Assembly: GCA_944387905.1 (NCBI GenBank)
Contig: CALXGU010000050.1
Coordinates: forward strand, 1 to 9,343
Direction: 5' to 3'
Source: an uncultured Clostridia bacterium
GTDB lineage: Bacteria > Bacillota > Clostridia > Oscillospirales > QAKW01
DNA: 9,343 bases
Each line of letters starts with the position of its first letter. Positions within the stretch are counted from its first letter, which is position 1. Of the stretch, positions 1 to 6,613 are shown one piece after another. The position numbers were made by a program, and so were the translations under genes. Under the pieces are notes generated by a model that ran no database searches, had not been told where the DNA came from, and was given only the letters and a program-made list of their open reading frames with translations.

Positions 1-40
1 TTGGCTGGCGACGGCCCGGGAAGATATGTTATGCCGACTC
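1..40 (+). rRNA. rrf: 5S ribosomal RNA, 3' end only (partial)
   Basis: The first ~38-40 bases match the 3' third of a bacterial 5S rRNA as I remember it. The segment TTGGCTGGCGACGGCC forms the helix IV hairpin (GGCTG pairing with CGGCC around a small GCGA loop). It is followed by the loop-E-side segment CGGGAAGATA and by the helix I strand TATGCCGAC, which would pair with a GTCGGCAT-like 5' end outside the window. No reading frame through this stretch stops before the following terminator, which fits an RNA gene rather than a protein end. The last gene of an rRNA operon is usually 5S, so 16S and 23S probably lie just to the left (inference). The exact 3' end is uncertain by a few bases. Confidence 0.85.
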
Positions 41-45
41 CTTTT

Positions 46-77
46 ACAGACATCACTTCCTGGTGTCTGTTTTTTTA
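46..77 (+). terminator. Rho-independent terminator of the rRNA operon
   Basis: ACAGACATCA (46-55) pairs with TGGTGTCTGT (61-70), a 10-bp stem with one T-G wobble and a 5-nt CTTCC loop. A run of T follows (70-77). It begins about six bases after the 5S end, the usual place for an rRNA operon terminator. Confidence 0.9.
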
Positions 78-100
78 TTGTTTCAATTTTTTAAATTTTG

Positions 101-129
101 TTGCTTTTTTTAAAAAACAATGTTATATT
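101..129 (+). promoter_or_regulatory. Probable sigma-A promoter for the SLH/solute-binding gene (extended -10)
   Basis: A TTGCTT -35-like box (101-106) is spaced 17 bases from TATATT (124-129), which is preceded by TG at 121-122 to form an extended -10 (TGnTATATT). Transcription would start near 136, giving a 5' leader of about 70 nt. The region is very AT rich, so chance matches are easy; the TG extension and correct spacing are the main support. Confidence 0.5.
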
Positions 130-191
130 TAATGTAAATTACAATAAAAAACATCTTTAGTTTATTAAATTTTATTGTATTTGACAAGAAT

Positions 192-197
192 GGGAGG
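192..197 (+). promoter_or_regulatory. Strong ribosome binding site that sets the start of the SLH gene
   Basis: GGGAGG at 192-197 is six bases upstream of ATG at 204. It is the only good Shine-Dalgarno sequence in the region. No comparable site precedes the TTG at 244 or the ATG at 250 in the long reading frame, so the real start is most likely 204 even though that ATG is in a different frame from the body of the protein. Confidence 0.85.
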
Positions 198-203
198 AAA
201 TTT

Positions 204-2343
204 ATGTTAGTTTTAAAAAAAATTATTTGTATCTTTTTTAGCTTTGATAATGTTTTGTTCATCATTATCGTTATTTGCTTTCTCAGACTCGGTCAATAGC
301 AATCTTAAATCTGAGAAATCAGAGTCTTTAATTGATTCATCATTGAAATTCAGCGATGTAGTGTCGACTGCCTGGTATAAAAGCTATGTTGATTATGTTG
401 CAACATTCGGTTTAATGAACGGTATGACTCCAAATACTTTTGAACCTAACTATAATTTAAACCGTGCAATGTTTGTACAGATTTTAGCAAATATGGAGAA
501 TGTTGATACCGGTAATACTAACGTTGAAACAGTATTTAATGATGTTCCGTCAGGGAAATGGTATACCTCTGCAGTAAAATGGGCTTATGAGAACGGTATA
601 GTAAACGGAATGACAGATGTTACATTTGAACCGCTTGCTGAAGTACAGCGTCAGCAGATGTGCACTATGCTTGTAAGATATACTCAGTATAAAGGTATAG
701 AATTAAAAAATATTGTTTCAAAGAAAGAGTTTGCAGATAGTAGCAGAATACAGGATTATGCTAAAGAAGCTGTTGCTGTTTGTCAGACAGCAGGTATTGT
801 AGACGGCATGGATGAGGTAAATTTTGCCCCCCGTGACTCAGCGACGCGTGCACAGATTGCCGCAGTACTTTATCGCTTTTGCAAAAGAGATGAAATAGCG
901 GATGTTCCTGATGATAATTTACCGGATGAAGATCAGACCGACATTAATGGTCCGGAATTTTCTAAATATAATTTTGATGAAAATCCTCTTATAAATGCTG
1001 ACGGAAAAGCTAATAAGAGTTTTTTACCATCGTTTGATCTGGACAGCACAGAATTTGTTAAATCTAAATCTGGCGGTACAACTAAGCTTTCCGATCTTAA
1101 GGGAAAGACGCTTACGTTTTTTACAGGAGATAATTACGGCGTATGGTCTTATCAAAAACCAAACGGAGTATATGTCGATGAATGGGCCTGGTTTTCAGAG
1201 CTCAAAGAAAGTTTGGGCCTCAACATCAAATACACCGTAAGACAGCATAAGACAGCAATTGATTCGGCTTTAACAGCTATGAGTTCAGGTAAAAGCTGTG
1301 ATATTATTTACACCAACCATGTTGCTTATCCGGCGTCTCTTGGCATTTCTCAATCGCTTGAAAAATATGTAAACATGGATCGCCTTGATAAATCTCCTGG
1401 TATTTGCAGCAGAGCTATGGATCTTGTAAAATGGGGTTCCAAGAGTTATATAATATCACCATTGGGCAACGTTGATGTATTATGGTATAACCAAACATTA
1501 TCACGTGAATTGAATTTGGAAGACCCACATCAGACATGGGAAAGAGGTCAGTGGAATTGGGGTACTTTCTCCAATTATCTACTTTCAGCACCGCGGGTAA
1601 ACGATAACGCTCAGAAACTAACAGCATTTGTTCAGTGGCCGAAAAATGCCGCGTATAATTGGCCGTCTACAAATGGTATTCAATATATCGACATAGCAAC
1701 TGATTCCAGCAAACCTTCAATTTTAAATAATTGGTCAAATCCAAAAACATATGAAGCGTGGCAGTTTATAACTGATTTAAGCAAATACATAAATTACAGT
1801 ACAAAATCTGCCGATCACATAGGTCTATACAGCGGTACGACATTAATGTCATCTACCATGTATACTCAGATTTACCGCAATATTGAATATGCCAAACAAA
1901 TCCAAATAAACTGGGTACCATATCCAAGATCTTCAAATTCTTATGGTGAAGAGGTATGTCAGCTTAAGGGTCATGCAATGATGATTCCTAAAAAAACTTC
2001 TAATCCCGATAATATTTATCCGGCACTTAAGTTTATGGAATTATGGGCAAGCCGTTTCACAGAAAGTATTTTTGATAATTTAAACACATTTGAATATTAC
2101 AATTTTAATTACATGCAGAGAAAGCAATATTTTGATTTTGCAACAAATAATATGGTATTTGCTCTTCCTATGAACGATTATATTGATACAGATATTCGTA
2201 ATCAAACTTTCTTTTTTGAATGTTTTGAAGAAGACAGTATATATAATCTAAAAACAGAGGCAGACAAAGCTGCAAAAATGCTAAATACATATATCCTTGA
2301 CTGTTTGCAATACGGACAAATAATATCTGTTTTTAATTATTAA
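204..2343 (+). CDS. Secreted SLH-domain protein fused to an extracellular solute-binding domain (apparent frameshift in signal peptide)
   Basis: Read from position 244 the frame gives 699 residues. Three SLH repeats lie at about 36-84, 98-147 and 163-212, the third with a canonical TRAQ motif (the first two have NRAM and QRQQ). An acidic linker follows to about 240. The remainder (about 280-699) resembles family 1 sugar-type extracellular solute-binding proteins, with features such as DIIYTNHVAYPASLG, VDVLWYNQTL and the late GHAMMIPKKTSN. SLH repeats bind secondary cell-wall polymer, so the protein is probably displayed on the wall. The well-placed ATG at 204 reads MLVLKK, then meets an A8 tract (215-222) and would stop at 297-299. 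Removing one A joins it to LFVSFLALIMFCSS, giving a complete signal peptide and about 712 residues. The cysteine after MF does not fit a lipobox, so a type I signal peptide is likelier. Ligand unknown; no ABC permease or ATPase gene is in the window. Whether the frameshift is real, regulated or a sequencing error cannot be told here. Confidence 0.85.
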
Positions 2344-2347
2344 AATA

Positions 2348-2376
2348 TTGACAAAGGTGTGACAAGTGAATATACT
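2348..2376 (+). promoter_or_regulatory. Near-consensus sigma-A promoter for the metallophosphoesterase gene
   Basis: TTGACA (2348-2353), 17 bases, then TATACT (2371-2376). It starts five bases after the stop codon of the SLH gene. The predicted transcription start is near 2383, downstream of the GTG at 2359, which argues that translation begins at the later ATG at 2422. Confidence 0.85.
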
Positions 2377-2408
2377 TTAAACGAGCTTAGGCTTAATAAA
2401 TTAATTGT

Positions 2409-2413
2409 AGAGG
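2409..2413 (+). promoter_or_regulatory. Ribosome binding site deciding the phosphoesterase start
   Basis: AGAGG at 2409-2413 sits eight bases before ATG 2422. The upstream in-frame GTG at 2359 lies inside the promoter and would not be on the transcript. Confidence 0.75.
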
Positions 2414-2421
2414 TAAGTATT

Positions 2422-3555
2422 ATGGGACTTATCAAAGTTGAAGGCGAGCTTATTCACGACGCAGCTGTATTTGTTGCACATGGAGGGTATCAAATAATAT
2501 TTAATACCCGTGACAAAGGTCTTGCGTGGGTTCAGGTAGGAGATAATATTTACAGCGATGATGATAATGGAAATATTAACTCCGAAAAAACCGTACATAA
2601 GATTTTTGTCGAAAAAGATGAGCTGGACAGCGCAAAAGAATATACTATTCGTTTTGCAAGATGCATAGACAGGAAACCGTATTTTGCGGAATCTGGAGAG
2701 ACATTTGAAAAGACTTATTCATTTAAGCCGATGAACAAAGAGGACAATATCAATATTTATATGATATGCGATTCTCATTCCAGAACGGTTGAACCTGCCG
2801 AGTCGGGAAAATATTTCGGCGATGATCTTGACGCTCTTATTTTAAACGGCGACATACCAAATCACAGCGGCAGCATAGAACATTTATTATCTATCTATTA
2901 TATTACTTCAAAGATCACAGAGGGCAGAGTACCTGTAATATATGCAAGGGGAAATCACGATACGCGAGGACGAATGGCGATTGGTTTTGCTGATTACGTT
3001 GCGACAGATAACGGAAATCTTTTTTATACTTTTCGTATCGGAAGTATATGGGGAGTTGTTCTTGATTGTGGTGAGGATAAAAATGATGACCATCCGGAGT
3101 ATGGAGGTATGGCAAATTTTGATACCTATCGTGCTGCACAGACAAGATTTCTTAAAAATATAATCAAAAATAAAGAAAATGAGTATGCAGCAAGCGATGT
3201 TAAATATAAAATTGCCATTTGCCATGTCCGCATGGATCTCTATAAGGATGAGTATTTTACCCGTCATTATAAAGAGTGGCTTAAAGCTCTTAATGAAATC
3301 GGTATAAATGTTATGCTCAACGGTCATGAACACAGGAGAAATTATCTGCCGGCAGGGCGTGATACGGAAATAGGCAAAATAGGATATCACACAGTGCTTG
3401 GCGGCTCGTTTGAAAGGCGTGACCTGCCGGACGGCAATAAAATTCGTAACATGCATGGTACAGCTTTGACATTCAATAATAATAAAATTGATGTTGTATT
3501 TACAGACGGTACTTATCAAAAGCTGGAAGAGCATATTATAGATATTGACAAGTAA
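2422..3555 (+). CDS. Calcineurin-like metallophosphoesterase with N-terminal beta-sandwich domain
   Basis: A 377-residue protein from ATG 2422. Residues 1 to about 103 look like the Ig/fibronectin-like N-terminal domain of purple-acid-phosphatase relatives (AWVQVGD, then HKIFVEKDELDSAKEYTIRF). The catalytic domain follows with the dimetal motifs in order: D117-S-H119, GD144, GNHD (177-180), H268 in AICH, and GHEH (301-304). All expected metal ligands are present, so it should be an active phosphoesterase; the substrate cannot be deduced. No signal peptide or membrane segment is visible, so it is probably cytoplasmic, unlike its upstream neighbour. The gene has its own promoter and ends at a strong hairpin, so it is likely mainly monocistronic. 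The family call is firm; a specific role (nucleotide, phosphodiester or protein phosphatase) would be a guess. Confidence 0.88.
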   Translation: MGLIKVEGELIHDAAVFVAHGGYQIIFNTRDKGLAWVQVGDNIYSDDDNGNINSEKTVHKIFVEKDELDSAKEYTIRFARCIDRKPYFAESGETFEKTYSFKPMNKEDNINIYMICDSHSRTVEPAESGKYFGDDLDALILNGDIPNHSGSIEHLLSIYYITSKITEGRVPVIYARGNHDTRGRMAIGFADYVATDNGNLFYTFRIGSIWGVVLDCGEDKNDDHPEYGGMANFDTYRAAQTRFLKNIIKNKENEYAASDVKYKIAICHVRMDLYKDEYFTRHYKEWLKALNEIGINVMLNGHEHRRNYLPAGRDTEIGKIGYHTVLGGSFERRDLPDGNKIRNMHGTALTFNNNKIDVVFTDGTYQKLEEHIIDIDK

Positions 3556-3573
3556 CTTAAATTTTTATATAAT
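3545..3573 (+). promoter_or_regulatory. Perfect consensus sigma-A promoter for prmA-rsmE
   Basis: TTGACA (3545-3550), exactly 17 bases, then TATAAT (3568-3573). Both hexamers match the consensus at every position. The promoter overlaps the last codons and stop of the phosphoesterase gene. The predicted start is near 3580, inside the left arm of the following hairpin, so the prmA transcript would begin with a stem-loop. Confidence 0.9.
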
Positions 3574-3575
3574 TT

Positions 3576-3609
3576 CAAGTGGGAAAGCTAAACTTTCCCA
3601 CTTGTTTTT
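3576..3609 (+). terminator. Hairpin: terminator of the phosphoesterase gene and probable 5' stem-loop of the prmA mRNA
   Basis: CAAGTGGGAAAG (3576-3587) pairs perfectly with CTTTCCCACTTG (3593-3604), a 12-bp stem with a CTAAA loop, followed by TTTTT (3605-3609). For transcripts arriving from upstream it has the form of a rho-independent terminator. For transcripts starting at the consensus promoter just upstream, most of the stem would lie at the extreme 5' end of the RNA, ending four bases before the AAGGA ribosome binding site (3613-3617). Confidence 0.88.
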
Positions 3610-3624
3610 AATAAGGATGTTGTT

Positions 3625-4566
3625 ATGCAGTATAAAATGTCTGTTATAAGTACCTCTACAAAAGGTATAGAATACGTTTCCAATATATTGATAATAAACG
3701 GCATAGGCGGATTTGAAGTTTGTGACAGCAGGGATTTTCAGGAATTCCTTGACACCAGAGAGCCTGCATATGATTATGTAGATGATCAGCTGATGCAATT
3801 ATGCCGGCAGCGTTCATGCATTAAATTTTATACAGCTTTGAACAGTCAGGGAGATGATATTATATCCGCTGTTGAAAAGTCTCTGGCGGATTTGAAGGAG
3901 CAGGATAACGCGAATGAGCTGGGCACTTTGGAATTAAACGTTACTTTAGTGGATGACAGTGATTGGAAAGATAATTGGAAAAAATACTATCATCCCTTGG
4001 AAATAGGCGAGGATCTGATTATTTCACCGGCATGGGAGAATGTCCGAACCGGGAAAAAACTGCTGAAAATCGATCCCGGTATGGCTTTCGGAACAGGTTC
4101 GCATGAAACTACGGCTTTGTGTCTTGAATTTATTTACGATCAGGATCTCAAAGGCAAAATAGTAATGGATGTGGGGTGCGGCAGCGGAATACTGTCACAG
4201 GCCGCAGTATTGTTGGGAGCAGATTTTGCATATGGCTGTGATATTGATCAGGCGGCAGTTCAAGCGGCTCAGGCAAACGCAAAATTAAATGGGCTGGAGA
4301 GTAAAACGGCATATTATAGAGGCGATTTGTTGGAATTTGCAAATGATAAATATGATATTGTCATAGCAAATATAGTTGCTGATGTAATAAAAACCCTTGT
4401 ACTTGATTTGTCTAAAGTTTTGAAAAGCGGTGGAGTATTTATTGCGTCGGGAATTATTTGCGAGCGTGAGCGGGAGGTATCTGACTGCATAAATAGTAAC
4501 GGATTTGATATTCTTGAAATTAAAGAGAGGCGGGGATGGGCCGCGATTCTTGCGGTTCTTAAATGA
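3625..4566 (+). CDS. prmA: Ribosomal protein L11 methyltransferase PrmA
   Basis: PrmA trimethylates ribosomal protein L11 in the cytoplasm using S-adenosylmethionine. The 313-residue product has the usual family length. Residues 1 to about 110 form the L11-recognition domain. The linker DDSDWKDNWKKYYHP (110-124) is typical. The family signature DPGMAFGTGSHETT is at 150-163, SAM-binding motif I DVGCGSG at 182-188, the acidic ribose-binding segment CDIDQ at 205-209, and the NIVAD active-site segment at 249-253. Start ATG 3625 has AAGGA seven bases upstream. It is driven by the consensus promoter at 3545-3573 and is followed one base after its stop by rsmE, a common gene pair in Firmicutes. Nothing unusual is seen in the protein. 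Confidence 0.96.
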   Translation: MQYKMSVISTSTKGIEYVSNILIINGIGGFEVCDSRDFQEFLDTREPAYDYVDDQLMQLCRQRSCIKFYTALNSQGDDIISAVEKSLADLKEQDNANELGTLELNVTLVDDSDWKDNWKKYYHPLEIGEDLIISPAWENVRTGKKLLKIDPGMAFGTGSHETTALCLEFIYDQDLKGKIVMDVGCGSGILSQAAVLLGADFAYGCDIDQAAVQAAQANAKLNGLESKTAYYRGDLLEFANDKYDIVIANIVADVIKTLVLDLSKVLKSGGVFIASGIICEREREVSDCINSNGFDILEIKERRGWAAILAVLK

Positions 4567-4567
4567 T

Positions 4568-5296
4568 ATGCAGCGTTTTTTCTTTGATGATGAAATAATT
4601 GAGAATAACATGTTTTCAGTGAACGGCGAGAAGTATAATCATATAATCCGTTCCTTAAGATTAGGCGTGGGGGAAAATGTTGTTTTTTGCGACGGTAAAT
4701 TTTATGACTATGAATGTAAACTTATAGCATATGATGACCGCCATGCAAGTTTTGAGATAGTTCAAAAATACTTGAACCGTACAGAACCCGAACTGCGGAT
4801 AACGGTATATCAGTGTCTTGCAAAGGGCGATAAATTGGATGATATGGTAAAACGCTGCGTGCAGTTCGGTGTACATAAGATCGTGCCTGTTTTAAGCAAG
4901 CGCTGTGTTAGCCGTCCCGACAGCAAAAGCGCTGCGAAGAAAACGGAACGGTTAAATAAAATAGCACGTTCATCTGCAATGCAGAGTATGAGAGGCTATA
5001 TCCCACGCGTCTCAGATATTATTGATTATGAACAGGCTATTGCACAAATGAAAAGGTATCAAACTAGTTTTGTCTGTTATGAAAATGAGAATTATAAATC
5101 CATAATTATCCCCGGGCATAAAAAAGATGAAGTCGCTTTTTTGATCGGACCTGAGGGCGGGCTTGATGAATCAGAGGTCGAATACGCCAAGAAAAACGGA
5201 ATACCATGTGTGACTCTCGGAAAACGAATACTCAGAACAGAGGATGCCGCATCTTTTATAATTCCTATTTTGCTTTATAATACAGAAAATTTATGA
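4568..5296 (+). CDS. rsmE: 16S rRNA (uracil1498-N3)-methyltransferase RsmE
   Basis: RsmE methylates N3 of U1498 in 16S rRNA near the decoding centre. From ATG 4568 the protein is 242 residues, the normal family length. Residues 1 to about 70 form the N-terminal PUA-like RNA-binding domain (HIIRSLRLGVGE, FCDG). The rest is a SPOUT methyltransferase domain with KGDKLDDMVKRCVQFGV (86-102), QSMRGYIPRV (139-148), GPEGG (194-198) and the knot signature LGKRILRTEDAA (217-228); many homologues have ETA where this one has EDAA. An in-frame ATG at 4505 would add 21 residues but lies inside prmA and has no family support. With one base between the prmA stop and this ATG and no clear Shine-Dalgarno sequence, translation is probably coupled to prmA. 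Confidence 0.95.
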   Translation: MQRFFFDDEIIENNMFSVNGEKYNHIIRSLRLGVGENVVFCDGKFYDYECKLIAYDDRHASFEIVQKYLNRTEPELRITVYQCLAKGDKLDDMVKRCVQFGVHKIVPVLSKRCVSRPDSKSAAKKTERLNKIARSSAMQSMRGYIPRVSDIIDYEQAIAQMKRYQTSFVCYENENYKSIIIPGHKKDEVAFLIGPEGGLDESEVEYAKKNGIPCVTLGKRILRTEDAASFIIPILLYNTENL

Positions 5297-5334
5297 TTTG
5301 ACTTTATTGGTCGGGAAACGGAGAAATATTTTTT

Positions 5335-6093
5335 ATGAGTGATAAAAAGTCCAATTACAAAGAAATAGCATTAAGCAGAGTAACTATTATGCTCTTTTCT
5401 CTTGTACTGCTTTCTGTACTGACATATTTGTATATCCTGCCGTTTAAAAAGCATAATTTACAGATAAATGTCTATTATGAGTATATTGAGTATACTGTTA
5501 TGGCGGTTACATTTATATTATTTGTATGTGCTTGTATTTTTTCATGGATCAAGCGGAAAAGTGATTACTCAAATAAAATTATTACACCAGGCTATTTTCT
5601 GCTGCTTTCATTCATGGCATTTGCTGCTTCTGTAATAATACCGTTGAGCGCAAACAGAACTTTATCATCAAAATATGCAGTTGCAGTATATTTTTGTATA
5701 TTTATTGTGTATACAATAAAATATTTTTTAAACAGAGCGTTTGCGTATACTTTCTTTATTTGTTCCGTTTATTGCATACTGTTCAGTTTTGCAGATATAT
5801 TTTTCAATAAAAATGTTACCTTTAATGACGCTCCGATTATAAGTTACGCGACATTTTTGACAGTGTTTGCCGGCTTGACCGTGCTGGCTGTGCTTGTAAC
5901 GTATTTTGTAAGCCGCGCTCATTCTGATATAAAATTGTGGTATGTTTCTGTTGTCTCTCTTATAACAGACGGGTTTATTTTGGCAAGGATTTTTGTGTTT
6001 GAATATATTTCTCTTGCGGCTGTTATTACCATTGCGGTTACTTTTATTTTACTGGTAATTATTGAAAAAAACAGGCACAAAATTTTAAAGTAA
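5335..6093 (+). CDS. Multi-pass membrane protein of unknown function
   Basis: I do not recognise this 252-residue protein. It has a short basic cytoplasmic N-terminus (MSDKKSNYKE) and about eight hydrophobic segments, roughly at 15-35, 52-72, 86-104, 112-130, 136-155, 168-191, 200-221 and 226-244, ending in a basic tail (EKNRHKILK). Loops are short and I see no catalytic motif, nucleotide-binding site or transporter signature. The ATG at 5335 has GGAGA ten bases upstream. It starts 38 bases after the rsmE stop on the same strand without an obvious terminator or promoter between, so it is probably cotranscribed with prmA-rsmE. It precedes secG, but a separate promoter drives that gene. It could be an accessory integral membrane protein or a small transporter-like protein; neither can be chosen from sequence alone. 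Confidence 0.8.
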   Translation: MSDKKSNYKEIALSRVTIMLFSLVLLSVLTYLYILPFKKHNLQINVYYEYIEYTVMAVTFILFVCACIFSWIKRKSDYSNKIITPGYFLLLSFMAFAASVIIPLSANRTLSSKYAVAVYFCIFIVYTIKYFLNRAFAYTFFICSVYCILFSFADIFFNKNVTFNDAPIISYATFLTVFAGLTVLAVLVTYFVSRAHSDIKLWYVSVVSLITDGFILARIFVFEYISLAAVITIAVTFILLVIIEKNRHKILK

Positions 6094-6128
6094 TCAACAG
6101 ATAAAATTTTAGGTTTACATAAAATATG

Positions 6129-6157
6129 TTCAAAACTCTGTTCAAAACGTTCAAAAC
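6129..6157 (+). repeat. Three short tandem-like direct repeats GTTCAAAAC
   Basis: GTTCAAAAC occurs at 6128-6136, 6140-6148 and 6149-6157, starting 12 and 9 bases apart, with a fourth TTCAAAAC at 6204-6211. Clustering in a spacer suggests a protein-binding array, but the sequence is AT rich and no known operator is matched. Confidence 0.5.
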
Positions 6158-6201
6158 TTATGATTTTGAATTGAAAAACCGCATAAATCAAAGGTTTTTG
6201 C

Positions 6202-6220
6202 TTTTCAAAACTTTTGAAAA
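6202..6220. repeat. Near-perfect palindrome, possible operator
   Basis: TTTTCAAAA (6202-6210) and TTTTGAAAA (6212-6220) are exact reverse complements around a single C. The geometry, with an odd centre and 9-bp arms, is more like a dimeric regulator site than a terminator because no T-run follows. It lies about 40 bases upstream of the secG -35 box. Confidence 0.4.
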
Positions 6221-6260
6221 ATAATATTTTTATATTAAATAAATAAAAAATAAAAATAAC

Positions 6261-6289
6261 TTGCAATTTTAAGCTATTTATGGTAATAT
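6261..6289 (+). promoter_or_regulatory. Extended -10 promoter of secG
   Basis: TTGCAA (6261-6266), 17 bases, then TAATAT (6284-6289), with TG at 6281-6282 forming an extended -10. The start would be near 6296, leaving a leader of about 28 nt that includes AAAGG at 6307-6311. Confidence 0.65.
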
Positions 6290-6323
6290 TAATTGCGGAT
6301 TATTTGAAAGGTTGTGAAAATAA

Positions 6324-6578
6324 ATGACACTGACTAAGATCATATTAGGTTCTGTTATTTTGGTATTATGTGTGGTAACTATTATATGTATCAGTGCGCA
6401 GCAGGGAAAGAGCAACGGTCTGGGCGCGATGGCGGGTTCTTCTTCGGAAATGGATACTTTCTTTAATAAAAATAAAAGCCGTACCAAGGACAGTATACTC
6501 GCAAAAATAACAGTAGTGCTTACGATCATTTTGGTAGTATGCATTTTGGCCATTAATTATACTGGCATAACGGGTTAA
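6324..6578 (+). CDS. secG: Preprotein translocase subunit SecG
   Basis: SecG is the small third subunit of the SecYEG channel in the cytoplasmic membrane and aids SecA-driven export. The 84-residue product has the expected two transmembrane helices (about 4-24 and 59-78). Between them is the conserved cytoplasmic loop: QQGKSNGLGAMAGSSSE (26-42), then DTFFNKNKSRTKDSILAK, the usual glycine-rich part and the FxxxxxxRT part before helix 2. ATG 6324 has AAGG about 12 bases upstream, a slightly long spacing. It has its own promoter and ends three bases before a strong terminator, so it is probably monocistronic. Confidence 0.93.
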   Translation: MTLTKIILGSVILVLCVVTIICISAQQGKSNGLGAMAGSSSEMDTFFNKNKSRTKDSILAKITVVLTIILVVCILAINYTGITG

Positions 6579-6580
6579 AT

Positions 6581-6613
6581 AAAAATCCTTCGACATGATC
6601 GAAGGATTTTTTT
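6581..6613. terminator. Bidirectional terminator between secG and the convergent radical SAM gene
   Basis: AAAAATCCTTCGA (6581-6593) pairs perfectly with TCGAAGGATTTTT (6599-6611), a 13-bp stem with a CATGA loop. It has seven T on the plus strand (6607-6613) and an A-run (6581-6585) giving T on the minus strand. It starts two bases after the secG stop and overlaps the stop codon of the minus-strand gene (6612-6614), so it can end both transcription units. Confidence 0.92.

Larger units (their letters stand above)
6094..6323. other. AT-rich intergenic spacer with repeated TTCAAAAC motifs
   Basis: This 230-bp stretch has no convincing gene. It holds four direct copies of TTCAAAAC (6129-6136, 6141-6148, 6150-6157, 6204-6211). 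It also holds a near-palindrome TTTTCAAAA-C-TTTTGAAAA (6202-6220) and a weak 7-bp inverted repeat AAAAACC (6174-6180) / GGTTTTT (6193-6199) with a 12-base loop. The last could be a poor terminator for the membrane-protein gene. The secG promoter and RBS occupy 6261-6311. Confidence 0.6.

Noticed and set aside
1..132. Open frames through the left edge that might be the end of a protein gene
   Set aside because: All three plus frames run through the terminator before stopping, and the sequence fits 5S rRNA helices IV and I.
181..186. TTGACA box just upstream of the SLH RBS as a promoter
   Set aside because: A -10 at correct spacing would fall on the ATG at 204 (ATGTTA), which does not resemble TATAAT, and the RBS would not be transcribed.
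2359..2421. Upstream GTG start adding 21 residues to the phosphoesterase
   Set aside because: It lies within the promoter and before the predicted transcription start; ATG 2422 has a well-spaced AGAGG.
2908..3534. Long minus-strand open frame of about 208 codons
   Set aside because: It is antisense to the phosphoesterase catalytic domain, whose metal-binding motifs are all on the plus strand; its translation is low complexity and has no recognisable domain or RBS.
4505..4567. Earlier in-frame ATG for rsmE
   Set aside because: It is inside prmA, and the added residues do not resemble the RsmE N-terminus, which begins with MQRFFF-like sequence.
6128..6211. CRISPR-like array from the repeated GTTCAAAAC
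   Set aside because: Repeats are only 8-9 bases, spacing is irregular (9, 12 and 54 bases), and no cas genes are present.
5919..6266. Minus-strand open frame across the membrane-protein end and the spacer
   Set aside because: No RBS or domain; composition follows the AT-rich spacer and the antisense of hydrophobic codons.
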